This document shows positions 14,253-21,100 of a stretch of DNA of 40,139 bases, piece after piece. Positions within the stretch are counted from its first letter, which is position 1; each line of letters starts with the position of its first letter. A program made the translations under genes and the position numbers. The notes beneath the pieces are model-generated. The model saw only the letters and a program-made list of their open reading frames with translations, was not told where the DNA came from and did not search any database. The stretch is from a virus, in the IMG/VR virus record IMGVR_UViG_3300025000_000039, positions 1 to 40,139 of that record; one strand, given 5' to 3'.

Positions 14253-14587
14253 ATCACCGCCTCGGGAGATTCCTTGACGTAGACCTCTTGGTGATGTCCG
14301 GGAAACTCCGGGAACGTCTTCGGAGGCATGACGATTTCGAACGTGCGCGAATTCCACTTGATCTTGTGCGTAGCCAGCACGGCCACGCTCGACGGCAGGC
14401 AGAAGAACCCATCCGCGCGCACCTCGGTCGCCCCGCCAACCTTCGCACGGTCGCCCGAAAGCTCGGTGAAAGAGCCTTTGAACGGCGAGCCGGTGATGGC
14501 GTTCCACGTGTTGTCGTAGGGCCAGGTCGCGGAGGCCGTGAAGGCGTAGACAGCGATGGACTGGGTGAAGAAGCGCTCGATGCCCAT
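14249..14587 (-). CDS. Head closure (stopper) protein
   Basis: A 112-residue protein (MGIERFFTQSIAVYAFTASA, RADGFFCLPSSVAVLATHKI, RTFEIVMPPKTFPEFPGHHQ EVYV). Size, beta-rich sequence and position between the connector and the gp10-like gene fit a head-tail stopper such as HK97 gp7 or SPP1 gp16. No sequence motif is decisive. Confidence 0.7.
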   Translation of the reverse strand: MGIERFFTQSIAVYAFTASATWPYDNTWNAITGSPFKGSFTELSGDRAKVGGATEVRADGFFCLPSSVAVLATHKIKWNSRTFEIVMPPKTFPEFPGHHQEVYVKESPEAVI

Positions 14588-15243
14588 TACAGCGTCCCGC
14601 CCTCGGAGCTTTCCGCCGCTACCGGCCAGTAGGTACGGTTCTCGTTAATATGCCACTGGATCGTACCGCGCCCCGTTCGCATGTTCTTCCAGTTTTTCAG
14701 CGACCTCAGAATCTCGTCCGGGTAGCCGCCCGCCGAAATCTTCCGCGTCTCGGAGTAGTTGCCGAGCTTCATCGATTCGACGCCCGCGCTGTCTGAGTTG
14801 GCAAGATGATAGCCGATCATCCGCGAGGCGATGAGCTCAAGGGGCTTGGGGAAGCTCACAAGGTCAATGCGCACGTCGTATCCGTCGGTCGTCTGCAACT
14901 CGTCTATGATCGGCTCGGTCGTGGTGATGTAGGTGTCCGCCTGCGCCGCGATGGTGAACAGGCCGTTATTCTGCCGGGAGCTGGAAACGATGAGCGTCCC
15001 GCCCGTCGGCCAGCCCAGCGCGGTGAAGCCGCCTGCGTCAAGAAATATTTTGTAGGTCGATCCGGTGACATCAAAATAAATGTCGTCGGAAATGATTTCG
15101 TAATCAGGCACGCGGAAGAAGTTGTTGCACTCCTCGATTATGTCCGCGTAAACGATGGGGATAAGCAGGGAGATAAGCGTATCCCGCGTCGCGTCGGTGT
15201 CGGTTATGCGGAGGAAGGCTTTGACGTTTGCGAGCGATACCAT
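14587..15243 (-). CDS. Head-tail connector (adaptor) protein
   Basis: A 218-residue protein. The first part (MVSLANVKAFLRITDTDATR, DTLISLLIPIVYADIIEECN NFF) is the helical N-terminus of gp6/gp15-like adaptors that bind under the portal. The middle (DAGGFTALGWPTGGTLIVSS) is an added beta segment, and the end has the usual RKISAGGYPDEILRSLKNWK helix. It begins the connector gene series in the expected order. Confidence 0.8.
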   Translation of the reverse strand: MVSLANVKAFLRITDTDATRDTLISLLIPIVYADIIEECNNFFRVPDYEIISDDIYFDVTGSTYKIFLDAGGFTALGWPTGGTLIVSSSRQNNGLFTIAAQADTYITTTEPIIDELQTTDGYDVRIDLVSFPKPLELIASRMIGYHLANSDSAGVESMKLGNYSETRKISAGGYPDEILRSLKNWKNMRTGRGTIQWHINENRTYWPVAAESSEGGTL

Positions 15244-15801
15244 TTACGCACCATCCTCTTCATACCAAAATAGCCGATAATAACCGATTGTGGCGGTGAC
15301 CGTTCCTATATTTTCAATACGGAATTCGTACATTGTATCCAATTTCAAAACCAGCTCTTCATCTGCTCCGGCGACGCCTCCGGTTTTATTGATTCCTGCC
15401 CCGGATGCTCCTGCTATGTAGTAATCAAGTATTGCCCCTTCAGTCGTTTCGCTTGCGGCTGTATACGCCCGCATTCCTGAAGTGCGGGGCTTTGCCCTGT
15501 TTCTGTTATATGGCGTTACCGAATCTCCGCCTGAACATACCGCGCTTTCCGAAAGACGGGCTTCCAGTATGTTTGCGCTTGATCCAATAAACGCCGGTCT
15601 CCAATGTATATATTTCGTAGCCGGAGTTATAAACGATATGACATATGTTCCGGCCGCGGCTATCGAAGTTGTTTTCCCGGAAATAGTAAAGGCGATGGAG
15701 TCATGAATATAGGCGTGGTCGCTGGATATTGTGGTTATAAACTTCGTCACATGCTCATGCGCGAGCGAGAGCATGTTTTTTATTTCCGTTATCGCACCCA
15801 T
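15244..15801 (-). CDS. Virion structural protein, possible head decoration
   Basis: A 185-residue protein (MGAITEIKNMLSLAHEHVTK). It has VTPYNRNRAKPR in the middle and IGYYRLFWYEEDGA at the end, a combination I remember from small beta-sandwich virion proteins of many phages, often annotated as head decoration. The ATG at 15801 is chosen because GGAG lies six bases upstream; a longer TTG frame has no site. A terminator-like hairpin ends exactly at that GGAG. Confidence 0.6.
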   Translation of the reverse strand: MGAITEIKNMLSLAHEHVTKFITTISSDHAYIHDSIAFTISGKTTSIAAAGTYVISFITPATKYIHWRPAFIGSSANILEARLSESAVCSGGDSVTPYNRNRAKPRTSGMRAYTAASETTEGAILDYYIAGASGAGINKTGGVAGADEELVLKLDTMYEFRIENIGTVTATIGYYRLFWYEEDGA

Positions 15802-15811
15802 GCCGTACTCC

Positions 15812-15861
15812 AAAAAGGCGGGCAAGCCAGGGGAAGGAGGAGGACCCCCAGCCCACCCGCC
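15812..15861 (-). terminator. Leader terminator abutting a ribosome binding site
   Basis: GGCGGG (15856-15861) pairs with CCCGCC (15817-15822) around an inner GGGG/CCCC pairing, and TTTTT (15812-15816) follows. The next four bases are the GGAG of the gene at 15244-15801. Confidence 0.5.
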
Positions 15862-15868
15862 AAAATTA

Positions 15869-16519
15869 CTACTTTCCGTCTACGAGAGGAAGCTCGTATC
15901 CGAGGATGCTGGAGAAGAACAGGGCGGTGGTAGTCGTCACGGAAGCGCACAGGGAAATCGCGTTGCCGGGCATGATGGCTATGGCGCCGTCATAATCGAC
16001 ATCGTAATTGCCCGATCCGGCCGAAGGAGCCACGGCGCCGAGATTGATACCGGTGGAGGCAAGGAACGCGGGGGCGGCCGTAAAGGTACAGACCGCGGGG
16101 GCGAACTTCATCTGTGACGCGTACGGAGCCCCGATGATCGCCGGGTCGGGGGCCTGCTCGGTGAAGGTCACAATCGGCGCGGCGGTCCCAAGGGCGGCCC
16201 CGGCGTTTTTCGTGATCATCCACTGGAGGGAACTTACGGTGGTGGTCCCCGAAAGGAAGTTCACCAGCAACTTGGCGATGTACAGGACCTTGCCGGAGCC
16301 CATCGGGTTCCAGATAGTCGGGCAGTTTCCCGTAGTGGCCGACAAAAGCAGGGCCGCGCCGGTTTTCACCGTGTAGTTGAAGAGGAAGCCGCGGCGGGCG
16401 AGTTCGGCGTATTTCCCGCCCATCTGCGCGACCTTCAGCGACCCGTTGGAGTCCAGGGAAAGGGGGGCTTCCTCGCTGTCGTTGCGGAAAAGCTGTCCTA
16501 CGAGACCTTTAAGATTCAT
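15869..16519 (-). CDS. Virion structural protein with beta-sandwich
   Basis: A 216-residue protein (MNLKGLVGQLFRNDSEEAPL). GSGKVLYIAKLLVNFLSGTT, GAPYASQMKFAPAVCTF and IMPGNAISLCASVTTTTALF indicate a beta-rich domain similar to capsid-fibre or decoration proteins. It lies between the capsid-associated beta-helix protein and the connector genes. Function assigned only from position and composition. Confidence 0.55.
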   Translation of the reverse strand: MNLKGLVGQLFRNDSEEAPLSLDSNGSLKVAQMGGKYAELARRGFLFNYTVKTGAALLLSATTGNCPTIWNPMGSGKVLYIAKLLVNFLSGTTTVSSLQWMITKNAGAALGTAAPIVTFTEQAPDPAIIGAPYASQMKFAPAVCTFTAAPAFLASTGINLGAVAPSAGSGNYDVDYDGAIAIMPGNAISLCASVTTTTALFFSSILGYELPLVDGK

Positions 16520-16719
16520 GTCTGCTCCTCGACGACGTCTTCGTCGTCTATCTCATCGCCCCCAAGGGCGACGGCCTGAAGGTTGAGCTTCTTGAGCTCT
16601 ACGAGGATTGCGCTCAGGCTTTCGTCCAGATCCCCGGCCAGTGCATAGACGAGTTCCCGCGACTCGACGCTTTCAAGGTTCCACTTTTCCGCAAGTTGGG
16701 TAAGCCTGGGGATGCTCAT
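16516..16719 (-). CDS. Small acidic helical protein
   Basis: A 67-residue protein (MSIPRLTQLAEKWNLESVES, ILVELKKLNLQAVALGGDEI, ending DDEDVVEEQT). The acidic tail and amphipathic helices suggest a small head or assembly factor. ATGA overlaps link it to both neighbours. No family recognised. Confidence 0.6.
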   Translation of the reverse strand: MSIPRLTQLAEKWNLESVESRELVYALAGDLDESLSAILVELKKLNLQAVALGGDEIDDEDVVEEQT

Positions 16720-17015
16720 TTTGCGCCTACTTTTTCCCCTTGCCCTTTCCCTTCTTTTCCATCTCCGCCTTTTCCTTTTTCTTTTTCTTTTCCGCCTCTG
16801 TCATTTCCTTTTTCATCAGTGACCACCTTTGCCGGTCTTCCCGGCTTGCGCTTTTCAACCACGGGCGGGGCCGGGGGAGGCTCGAATGAATACCCCCTCC
16901 GCTTCGCCGCTTCGATCAATACCGGATTGACGGTATCGAACGGGCCGTCCTCGAAGTCCCAGACCACCCGGCTTGAGCCGGGGGCGGTGAATGGTCCGCT
17001 TCCGTAGATTTTCAT
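16716..17015 (-). CDS. Small protein with Lys/Gly/Glu low-complexity tail
   Basis: A 99-residue protein. The first half (MKIYGSGPFTAPGSSRVVWD, FDTVNPVLIEAAKRRGYSFE) is a short folded part. After a Pro-rich hinge and KPGRPAKVV, the last 30 residues are a repeat of Lys, Gly, Glu and Asp (KEKEKGKGGDGKEGKGQGEK). Head-module proteins with a similar N-terminus occur next to capsid genes, where the tail may bind DNA or the shell. Function unknown. Confidence 0.6.
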   Translation of the reverse strand: MKIYGSGPFTAPGSSRVVWDFEDGPFDTVNPVLIEAAKRRGYSFEPPPAPPVVEKRKPGRPAKVVTDEKGNDRGGKEKEKGKGGDGKEGKGQGEKVGAK

Positions 17016-17019
17016 ACCG

Positions 17020-18231
17020 TTACCCCGATATCAGGGCAATACCGGCAGTTCCGGCGCCGACAGAGTTATGGGTATAGACGCAATCCCATCCGGTATCAGC
17101 CCAGATGGCCCATCCGATCTGTGTGCAGTCCTTGATCAGAATCCCCAGATTGGTCGGATCAACCCCGCCGACCACTGCGGTCAGGGCTGTAACAGCGCCC
17201 GAATCCCAGTTGACGAAGGAGCATCCCTTGAACTGGACCCACCCGCCCAGGGTCGCGGCATTGGTGATGGCAATCGCCATGTGCCCCGCGGTCGCCGAGT
17301 AGGATACGATGTAGCAGTCCTCAAAAAAGTCCTGCCCGATCTGCCCTGCGGAGATTCCGAGCACGATATGCGCATTGGCCGCGGCCCGGATCGTCGAGTT
17401 GCTTCCGAAGAAACAATGCCTGAACAGACAGGCCGACGCGTTGAGGGTCAGGTCGTTCGCCGTGGTCTCGGCGGCTTGCGTCGCGTTCCCAGCTCCGTTG
17501 AAGTAGCAGTCCTCGAAAACGTTGTGATCCGCCGACACGATGACCGCTCCGATATCCTCGGCGTCATTCCCGTTCTGGACGAAAGACAGGTTTTTAAAAA
17601 CGTTGTTGCTTCCCGACACATTGAGCAACGGGACCGCATGGGTCGAAATCGTGGAAGCCCCGGGCGTCGCGTTCGCGGTGACCGCGTCGGCAAGCGTAAT
17701 GGTCCCCGCAGTCACAGCGGTGATTTTATTGACTACCGTTATTGCGGTTCCGGAAGTGACCGCGACAAGCACCTGGTCGCCGACCTCGAAGCCCTGGACG
17801 ATGAACTGCGCGGCGGAATCGGTGATCGTGGTGGTGGTGATGGCCAGCGTGGACGCGGCATACACCCGGTCAACGCTCGCTATGCGGCATCGGCCGTTGT
17901 AGACGTGCCCGCCGCCGACGCCGACGAAGGTGATATTGTCCTTGCTCCAAAGAAGGGAGCCGCCGAGATAGGACGTGGTATCAGCGGTAGTTCCATCTTC
18001 ACGGGCAAGGAAGCAAATGCCGTCCCCTACGCCCGTGAGGCATTTCCCGTAAGCCGCCCGGACGCTCGCAAGGGCGGTGTCGATGGTCCGGCCGTCGGAA
18101 GTATCCGCGCCGGATTTCGGATCGACAAAATAATAGGTGCCGCGAATGGGAGGAAGGGGGCCCACTTCAGAGATGATTTCAAGGGCGTTGCCCAACCCCT
18201 TCGATATAGCAGAAGAGCTTTCAAACTTCAT
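17020..18231 (-). CDS. Beta-helix protein of the head module
   Basis: A 403-residue protein. FVDPKSGADTSDGRTIDTAL near residue 35 is the usual entry of right-handed beta-helix proteins, and the later part shows coils with NNVFKNLSF, HNVFEDCYFNG, ACLFRHCFFGS and QFKGCSFVNW. The parallel coils contain aligned Cys/Asn turns. It lies directly after the capsid gene, so it is likely a head fibre or decoration rather than a tail spike. It is unlike the tail spike in base composition. Confidence 0.75.
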   Translation of the reverse strand: MKFESSSAISKGLGNALEIISEVGPLPPIRGTYYFVDPKSGADTSDGRTIDTALASVRAAYGKCLTGVGDGICFLAREDGTTADTTSYLGGSLLWSKDNITFVGVGGGHVYNGRCRIASVDRVYAASTLAITTTTITDSAAQFIVQGFEVGDQVLVAVTSGTAITVVNKITAVTAGTITLADAVTANATPGASTISTHAVPLLNVSGSNNVFKNLSFVQNGNDAEDIGAVIVSADHNVFEDCYFNGAGNATQAAETTANDLTLNASACLFRHCFFGSNSTIRAAANAHIVLGISAGQIGQDFFEDCYIVSYSATAGHMAIAITNAATLGGWVQFKGCSFVNWDSGAVTALTAVVGGVDPTNLGILIKDCTQIGWAIWADTGWDCVYTHNSVGAGTAGIALISG

Positions 18232-18241
18232 TTACTGCTCC

Positions 18242-19213
18242 TTACGCCGAGGTCGCGAGGCCGGTGATGGAACCATGCATCTCTTCGGCTCCGTAGTCGA
18301 GGCCGATCTGCATGTACAGAAAGCCGCCCTTCTTGGCCGCGACGGTACCCTTCTGATAGTAGGCTACGTCAAGCCCGTTGGCCGCGTAGGACGCCGACTG
18401 ATTCACTTCATCCATGGTGGGAGGAACCGGGCAGAATACCGGTCCGCAAAGCGCAAGGTCCACGATATAGGCTTGATCGGTCGGCATCTGCGGATCGAAC
18501 AGAATGGGAATACCGGCTCCGGGACCGCCAGCAACAAATATCCGGTTGATGTTGGTTCCGCCTTCGGTTCGGGACATCGGGGAGAAACCGAATATGTCGT
18601 CAAGGGTCTGCAAGGTGAAGACGTTTCCGAGGAAAGCCATGTCACCCCAAAGCGCCCCGGAAGCGACCATCTCGCGGATCAGTTCCTCGATCATGGTCTT
18701 TTGAAGTTTCAGCCCGCCAGCGGCCACAGTGTTCGTGGTTATGGCATTCTTGAGCCCGCGCGTGGTGGTATTGGTGGCGCTGGAAGATTCGGCGGTGTAA
18801 GATCCCTGAAGGAACGAATAGTCCGCATTGACGGCGAGTTGTTTCAGCCCTACCATCTTCTGGAATTCGATCCCGGTAAGACCGCGCCCGAATCCGTCCA
18901 CGTTCAGCCCGGAGAACTGGCCGGCAAGAGATTGCTTTTTAAGGGTCGCTTCAACGTCGTACTTTTGAATTTGACAGACGTTGGTATCCTGAGCGATGGT
19001 GGTATCGGTCGGCGTGCCCTCTGCGGCGGCGGTGTCTTCCGACTGCGTGGTCTGCGCGGCGGCAGAAAGAGCCCACGGCAAGGCGATGGGGAACGTCCAG
19101 GCGGCAGTCCGCTTGGAGTTCTTGGCAATGGCGGCAAGGAAAGGCGCCTGTTGGGCGCCGATCGCAAAAAGCTCGCCCCGGTAATTCAGGGTATCGGAAT
19201 CAGTCGTAGCCAT
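18242..19213 (-). CDS. Major capsid protein (SU10-like)
   Basis: A 323-residue protein (MATTDSDTLNYRGELFAIGA). TTQSEDTAAAEGTPTDTTIA, NVCQIQKYDVEATLKKQSLA, LAVNADYSFLQGSYT and IDLTTD-like C-terminal beta pattern (GGFLYMQIGLDYGAEEMHGS) fit the SU10/DUF5309 class of HK97-fold capsid proteins, from memory. The scaffold gene lies directly upstream. AGGAGT precedes the ATG. Confidence 0.85.
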   Translation of the reverse strand: MATTDSDTLNYRGELFAIGAQQAPFLAAIAKNSKRTAAWTFPIALPWALSAAAQTTQSEDTAAAEGTPTDTTIAQDTNVCQIQKYDVEATLKKQSLAGQFSGLNVDGFGRGLTGIEFQKMVGLKQLAVNADYSFLQGSYTAESSSATNTTTRGLKNAITTNTVAAGGLKLQKTMIEELIREMVASGALWGDMAFLGNVFTLQTLDDIFGFSPMSRTEGGTNINRIFVAGGPGAGIPILFDPQMPTDQAYIVDLALCGPVFCPVPPTMDEVNQSASYAANGLDVAYYQKGTVAAKKGGFLYMQIGLDYGAEEMHGSITGLATSA

Positions 19214-19215
19214 AA

Positions 19216-19878
19216 TTACTCCTGTACGTTCGCGGCTTGAATCAGGCTCTTGAGCCTCAGCATCTCCATGCCGTTACCGGCTTTGGCCGCCGCTTCATAT
19301 TGTGTCTTGAGATCGGCAGGCGGAATTACAGTCCCGCCCTTCGGCGCCCCCACGTTCCCCAGCCGTTCCTTGAGCGCCTTCTCGACCGCCTCATCACGCC
19401 ATGCCTTCATGCGCTTGGCGTATGCCGTGGTCGATTCGGTCGTCTTCGCGTCGTCTTCCCCGAGGAACCGTTCGATGTCGTCCACCGGGATTCCCTCGGC
19501 GGCGGCGAGCTTCAGGGCAACCGCCCGTTGCTTGTCGCGGGTCGCCTCGGCCTCCCGCTTGGTGTCCTTTGCCTCAAGTTCAGCTATCCGTATCTTGAGA
19601 GGGTCGGTCTCAGGTCCGGTCAGCTTCTTGATCTCGGCTTCCAGCAGTTTCGGGAACTTGTCGGCCATGAAGCGCTTGTCGTGCTCTTCCACTTTGACGG
19701 AAATGTCCGAATCGTGCGCCCCTTTGAAAAGCGGGTTCTTTCTGATGAACTCGGCGGCCTGTTCATTGGTCGTCACCCCGGCAAGCGGATTGCCCGCCGC
19801 GATTGCGTCCGTGATGGCCTTTTCCGCCTCCGCGCGGTCAGCTTCCGGCAACTTCGCGATAACATCTTTCAGGTTCAT
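19216..19878 (-). CDS. Scaffold protein
   Basis: A 220-residue, highly helical protein (MNLKDVIAKLPEADRAEAEK). The charged coiled-coil centre (LLEAEIKKLTGPETDPLKIR, ELEAKDTKREAEATRDKQRA) and helical C-terminus (EAAAKAGNGMEMLRLKSLIQ) are those of phage scaffolds that guide capsid assembly. The start is 19878 because AAAGGA lies upstream. No protease domain is visible. The leader carries a terminator and a 22-base element also found in front of the small terminase. Confidence 0.85.
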   Translation of the reverse strand: MNLKDVIAKLPEADRAEAEKAITDAIAAGNPLAGVTTNEQAAEFIRKNPLFKGAHDSDISVKVEEHDKRFMADKFPKLLEAEIKKLTGPETDPLKIRIAELEAKDTKREAEATRDKQRAVALKLAAAEGIPVDDIERFLGEDDAKTTESTTAYAKRMKAWRDEAVEKALKERLGNVGAPKGGTVIPPADLKTQYEAAAKAGNGMEMLRLKSLIQAANVQE

Positions 19879-19891
19879 GGGGTTTCCTTTG

Positions 19892-19913
19892 CCCGCCGAC
19901 GTTTTCCCCGGCA
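19892..19913 (-). repeat. 22-base leader element, copy before scaffold gene
   Basis: These 22 bases are identical to 25698-25719. On the minus strand they contain GCCGGGGAAAACGTCGGC, which can fold as a GCCG/CGGC hairpin. It lies 14 bases before the scaffold ATG. Confidence 0.75.
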
Positions 19914-19926
19914 CGCGTAGAGATAT

Positions 19927-19975
19927 AAAAAAAGCGCGCCGCATGTCCCGGCGAACCGGAGCATGAGACGCGCTT
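19927..19975 (-). terminator. Intrinsic terminator after tRNA-Met
   Basis: AAGCGCGTCTCATG (19962-19975) pairs with CATGCGGCGCGCTT (19932-19945), 13 of 14 positions including one G-T pair. The inner part is CCGG-TTCG-CCGG, a stable tetraloop, and seven T follow. It ends the tRNA transcript. The scaffold ATG is only about 50 bases further on. Confidence 0.85.
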
Positions 19976-20017
19976 CCTTTTCAGGGTAGCGGTTCGGGCC
20001 TGTTGGCCCTACGTATT

Positions 20018-20088
20018 TTGCAGGGGAGGGAGTCGAACCCTCAGCTTCGGCTTATGGGGCCGACGTGTTTCCGCTACACCACCCTACG
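20018..20088 (-). tRNA. tRNA-Met (CAT), initiator-like
   Basis: The minus strand folds as CGTAGGG acceptor, GTGT/ACAC D stem, TCGGC-CCCATAA-GCCGA anticodon arm, four-base variable loop and GAGGG-TTCGACT-CCCTC T arm; CCA is not encoded and the discriminator is A. Pair 1:72 is C-A, the hallmark of bacterial initiator tRNA. The anticodon stem lacks three consecutive G-C pairs with G on the 5' side, pair 11:24 is elongator-like, and position 33 is C instead of T. Confidence 0.85.
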
Positions 20089-20093
20089 GGATA

Positions 20094-20122
20094 ACTGTAG
20101 CACACGGCGATGAATAATGCAA
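20094..20122 (-). promoter_or_regulatory. Promoter of tRNA-Met
   Basis: TTGCAT (20117-20122), 17 bases, TACAGT (20094-20099), with TGC in front of the -10 box (extended -10). The start site would fall at the first base of the tRNA. Confidence 0.55.
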
Positions 20123-20123
20123 G

Positions 20124-20282
20124 TCAATCATTTTTGATCGCCTCGGTCGTCCGAACGGTTATCGACACGGGCCGCCCCTCCTTTGAAACGTGGAGCTCTA
20201 TCCACCCCTCCACGGCCGCCGCCTTCATCTCCTCGATCTTGGCGATGATCTTTTCGGCTACGTGCTTGTCGGCGAGGGTCAT
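20124..20282 (-). CDS. 52-residue hypothetical protein
   Basis: A short protein (MTLADKHVAEKIIAKIEEMK, EGWIELHVSKEGRPVSITVR, ending EAIKND): one helix followed by two strands. The ATG at 20282 overlaps the TGA of the metalloprotease-like gene. No family recognised. Confidence 0.65.
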   Translation of the reverse strand: MTLADKHVAEKIIAKIEEMKAAAVEGWIELHVSKEGRPVSITVRTTEAIKND

Positions 20283-20695
20283 TCCATGTGTCCATGCTCG
20301 CGCAACGTCTCGACGATACCCCGGAACACCCGCCCGATGTAGTACGCAAGCCGCTCCTCGTCCTCGTCGCACGTGCCGCCGTACTTCATGCCGAACCTCA
20401 TCACGTGCCGCTCATGCGCCATTGCGATATGAACCGCCTCATGACAAAGCAATTCGCTTCCCATGCGCTCCTCGCAAACGTACAGGGTCGCGAACATGGG
20501 GCCGTTGAAGATGGTCTCTTCACCTTTGGGCGTGTAGCCGGATGACGGCTGGACAAGCGCGAGCGTGTCGCCGTTTGAGTCTATGACCTCCTCGGCAAGC
20601 TCGGCACGCATGGCCTTCAGGGTCTTGTACACCCTCATCTGCCAGTAGTCGTTCCAACTGTCGCGGCGCATGTCGTAGATTGCCGGGTATTTCAT
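20279..20695 (-). CDS. Zinc metalloprotease-like protein (HExxH)
   Basis: A 138-residue protein with the zinc-binding motif CHEAVHIAMAHER at about residues 84-96, and a later Glu-rich helix (CDEDEERLAYYIGRVFRGI) that could give the third ligand. This is the layout of gluzincin or SprT/M78-like peptidases. In this place, between head genes and tRNA, it may process a virion protein or be a domesticated structural zincin. No capsid protease is otherwise visible in the window. Confidence 0.65.
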   Translation of the reverse strand: MKYPAIYDMRRDSWNDYWQMRVYKTLKAMRAELAEEVIDSNGDTLALVQPSSGYTPKGEETIFNGPMFATLYVCEERMGSELLCHEAVHIAMAHERHVMRFGMKYGGTCDEDEERLAYYIGRVFRGIVETLREHGHME

Positions 20696-20706
20696 AGCTT
20701 TACCCT

Positions 20707-20928
20707 TTATTTACGTATCTCCGGGACAATAAACGGTTGCGCATCCATATTGTCCCAGTCCTCCATATATTTTCTGATATCTTCCTTGATGTTTTCAGCA
20801 AGTTTGCAAAAAGAATCATCAAACGTCATCTTTTCAAATATCGTGTAAGCCCTCACGTCCATAGCCACCTCCTTGATACCTAAGTTTGCAAGATCCTTGC
20901 GCATTTCTGCCCTTGTTGGACCGTTCAC
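20707..20928 (-). CDS. Small helical hypothetical protein
   Basis: A 73-residue protein (GTG start; MNGPTRAEMRKDLANLGIKE, FEKMTFDDSFCKLAENIKED). Mostly helical and charged. The start overlaps the TGA of the preceding 45-residue gene (GTGA). No family recognised. Confidence 0.6.
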   Translation of the reverse strand: MNGPTRAEMRKDLANLGIKEVAMDVRAYTIFEKMTFDDSFCKLAENIKEDIRKYMEDWDNMDAQPFIVPEIRK

Positions 20929-21062
20929 AGTTTCGCCTTTTTTCTTGATTTGTCGGTGCTAAAGGCACAATTGGAGCTTGTGTATTTGAAGGGGACATCA
21001 ATATTTATTAAATCCCCACTGCGAAGATAAATAATATCCCCTTCTTTGTATGGCAAACCCAT
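20925..21062 (-). CDS. 45-residue hypothetical protein
   Basis: A short frame (MGLPYKEGDIIYLRSGDLIN, ending KSRKKAKL) with AAGGGGG upstream of the ATG and a GTGA overlap downstream. The first half may be a small beta barrel piece. No family recognised. Confidence 0.6.
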   Translation of the reverse strand: MGLPYKEGDIIYLRSGDLINIDVPFKYTSSNCAFSTDKSRKKAKL

Positions 21063-21100
21063 GTTTATCCCCCTTGTTGAGTGCGTAAAATATCACAGCT

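Noticed and set aside
17068-18267. A 399-residue plus-strand open frame opposite the head beta-helix gene
   Set aside because: It is antisense to a well-supported gene, has no recognisable domain or ribosome binding site, and results from high GC with few stops.
18137-19240. A 367-residue plus-strand open frame opposite the capsid gene
   Set aside because: Shadow of the capsid gene; composition is random Arg/Gly-rich and no start site is present.
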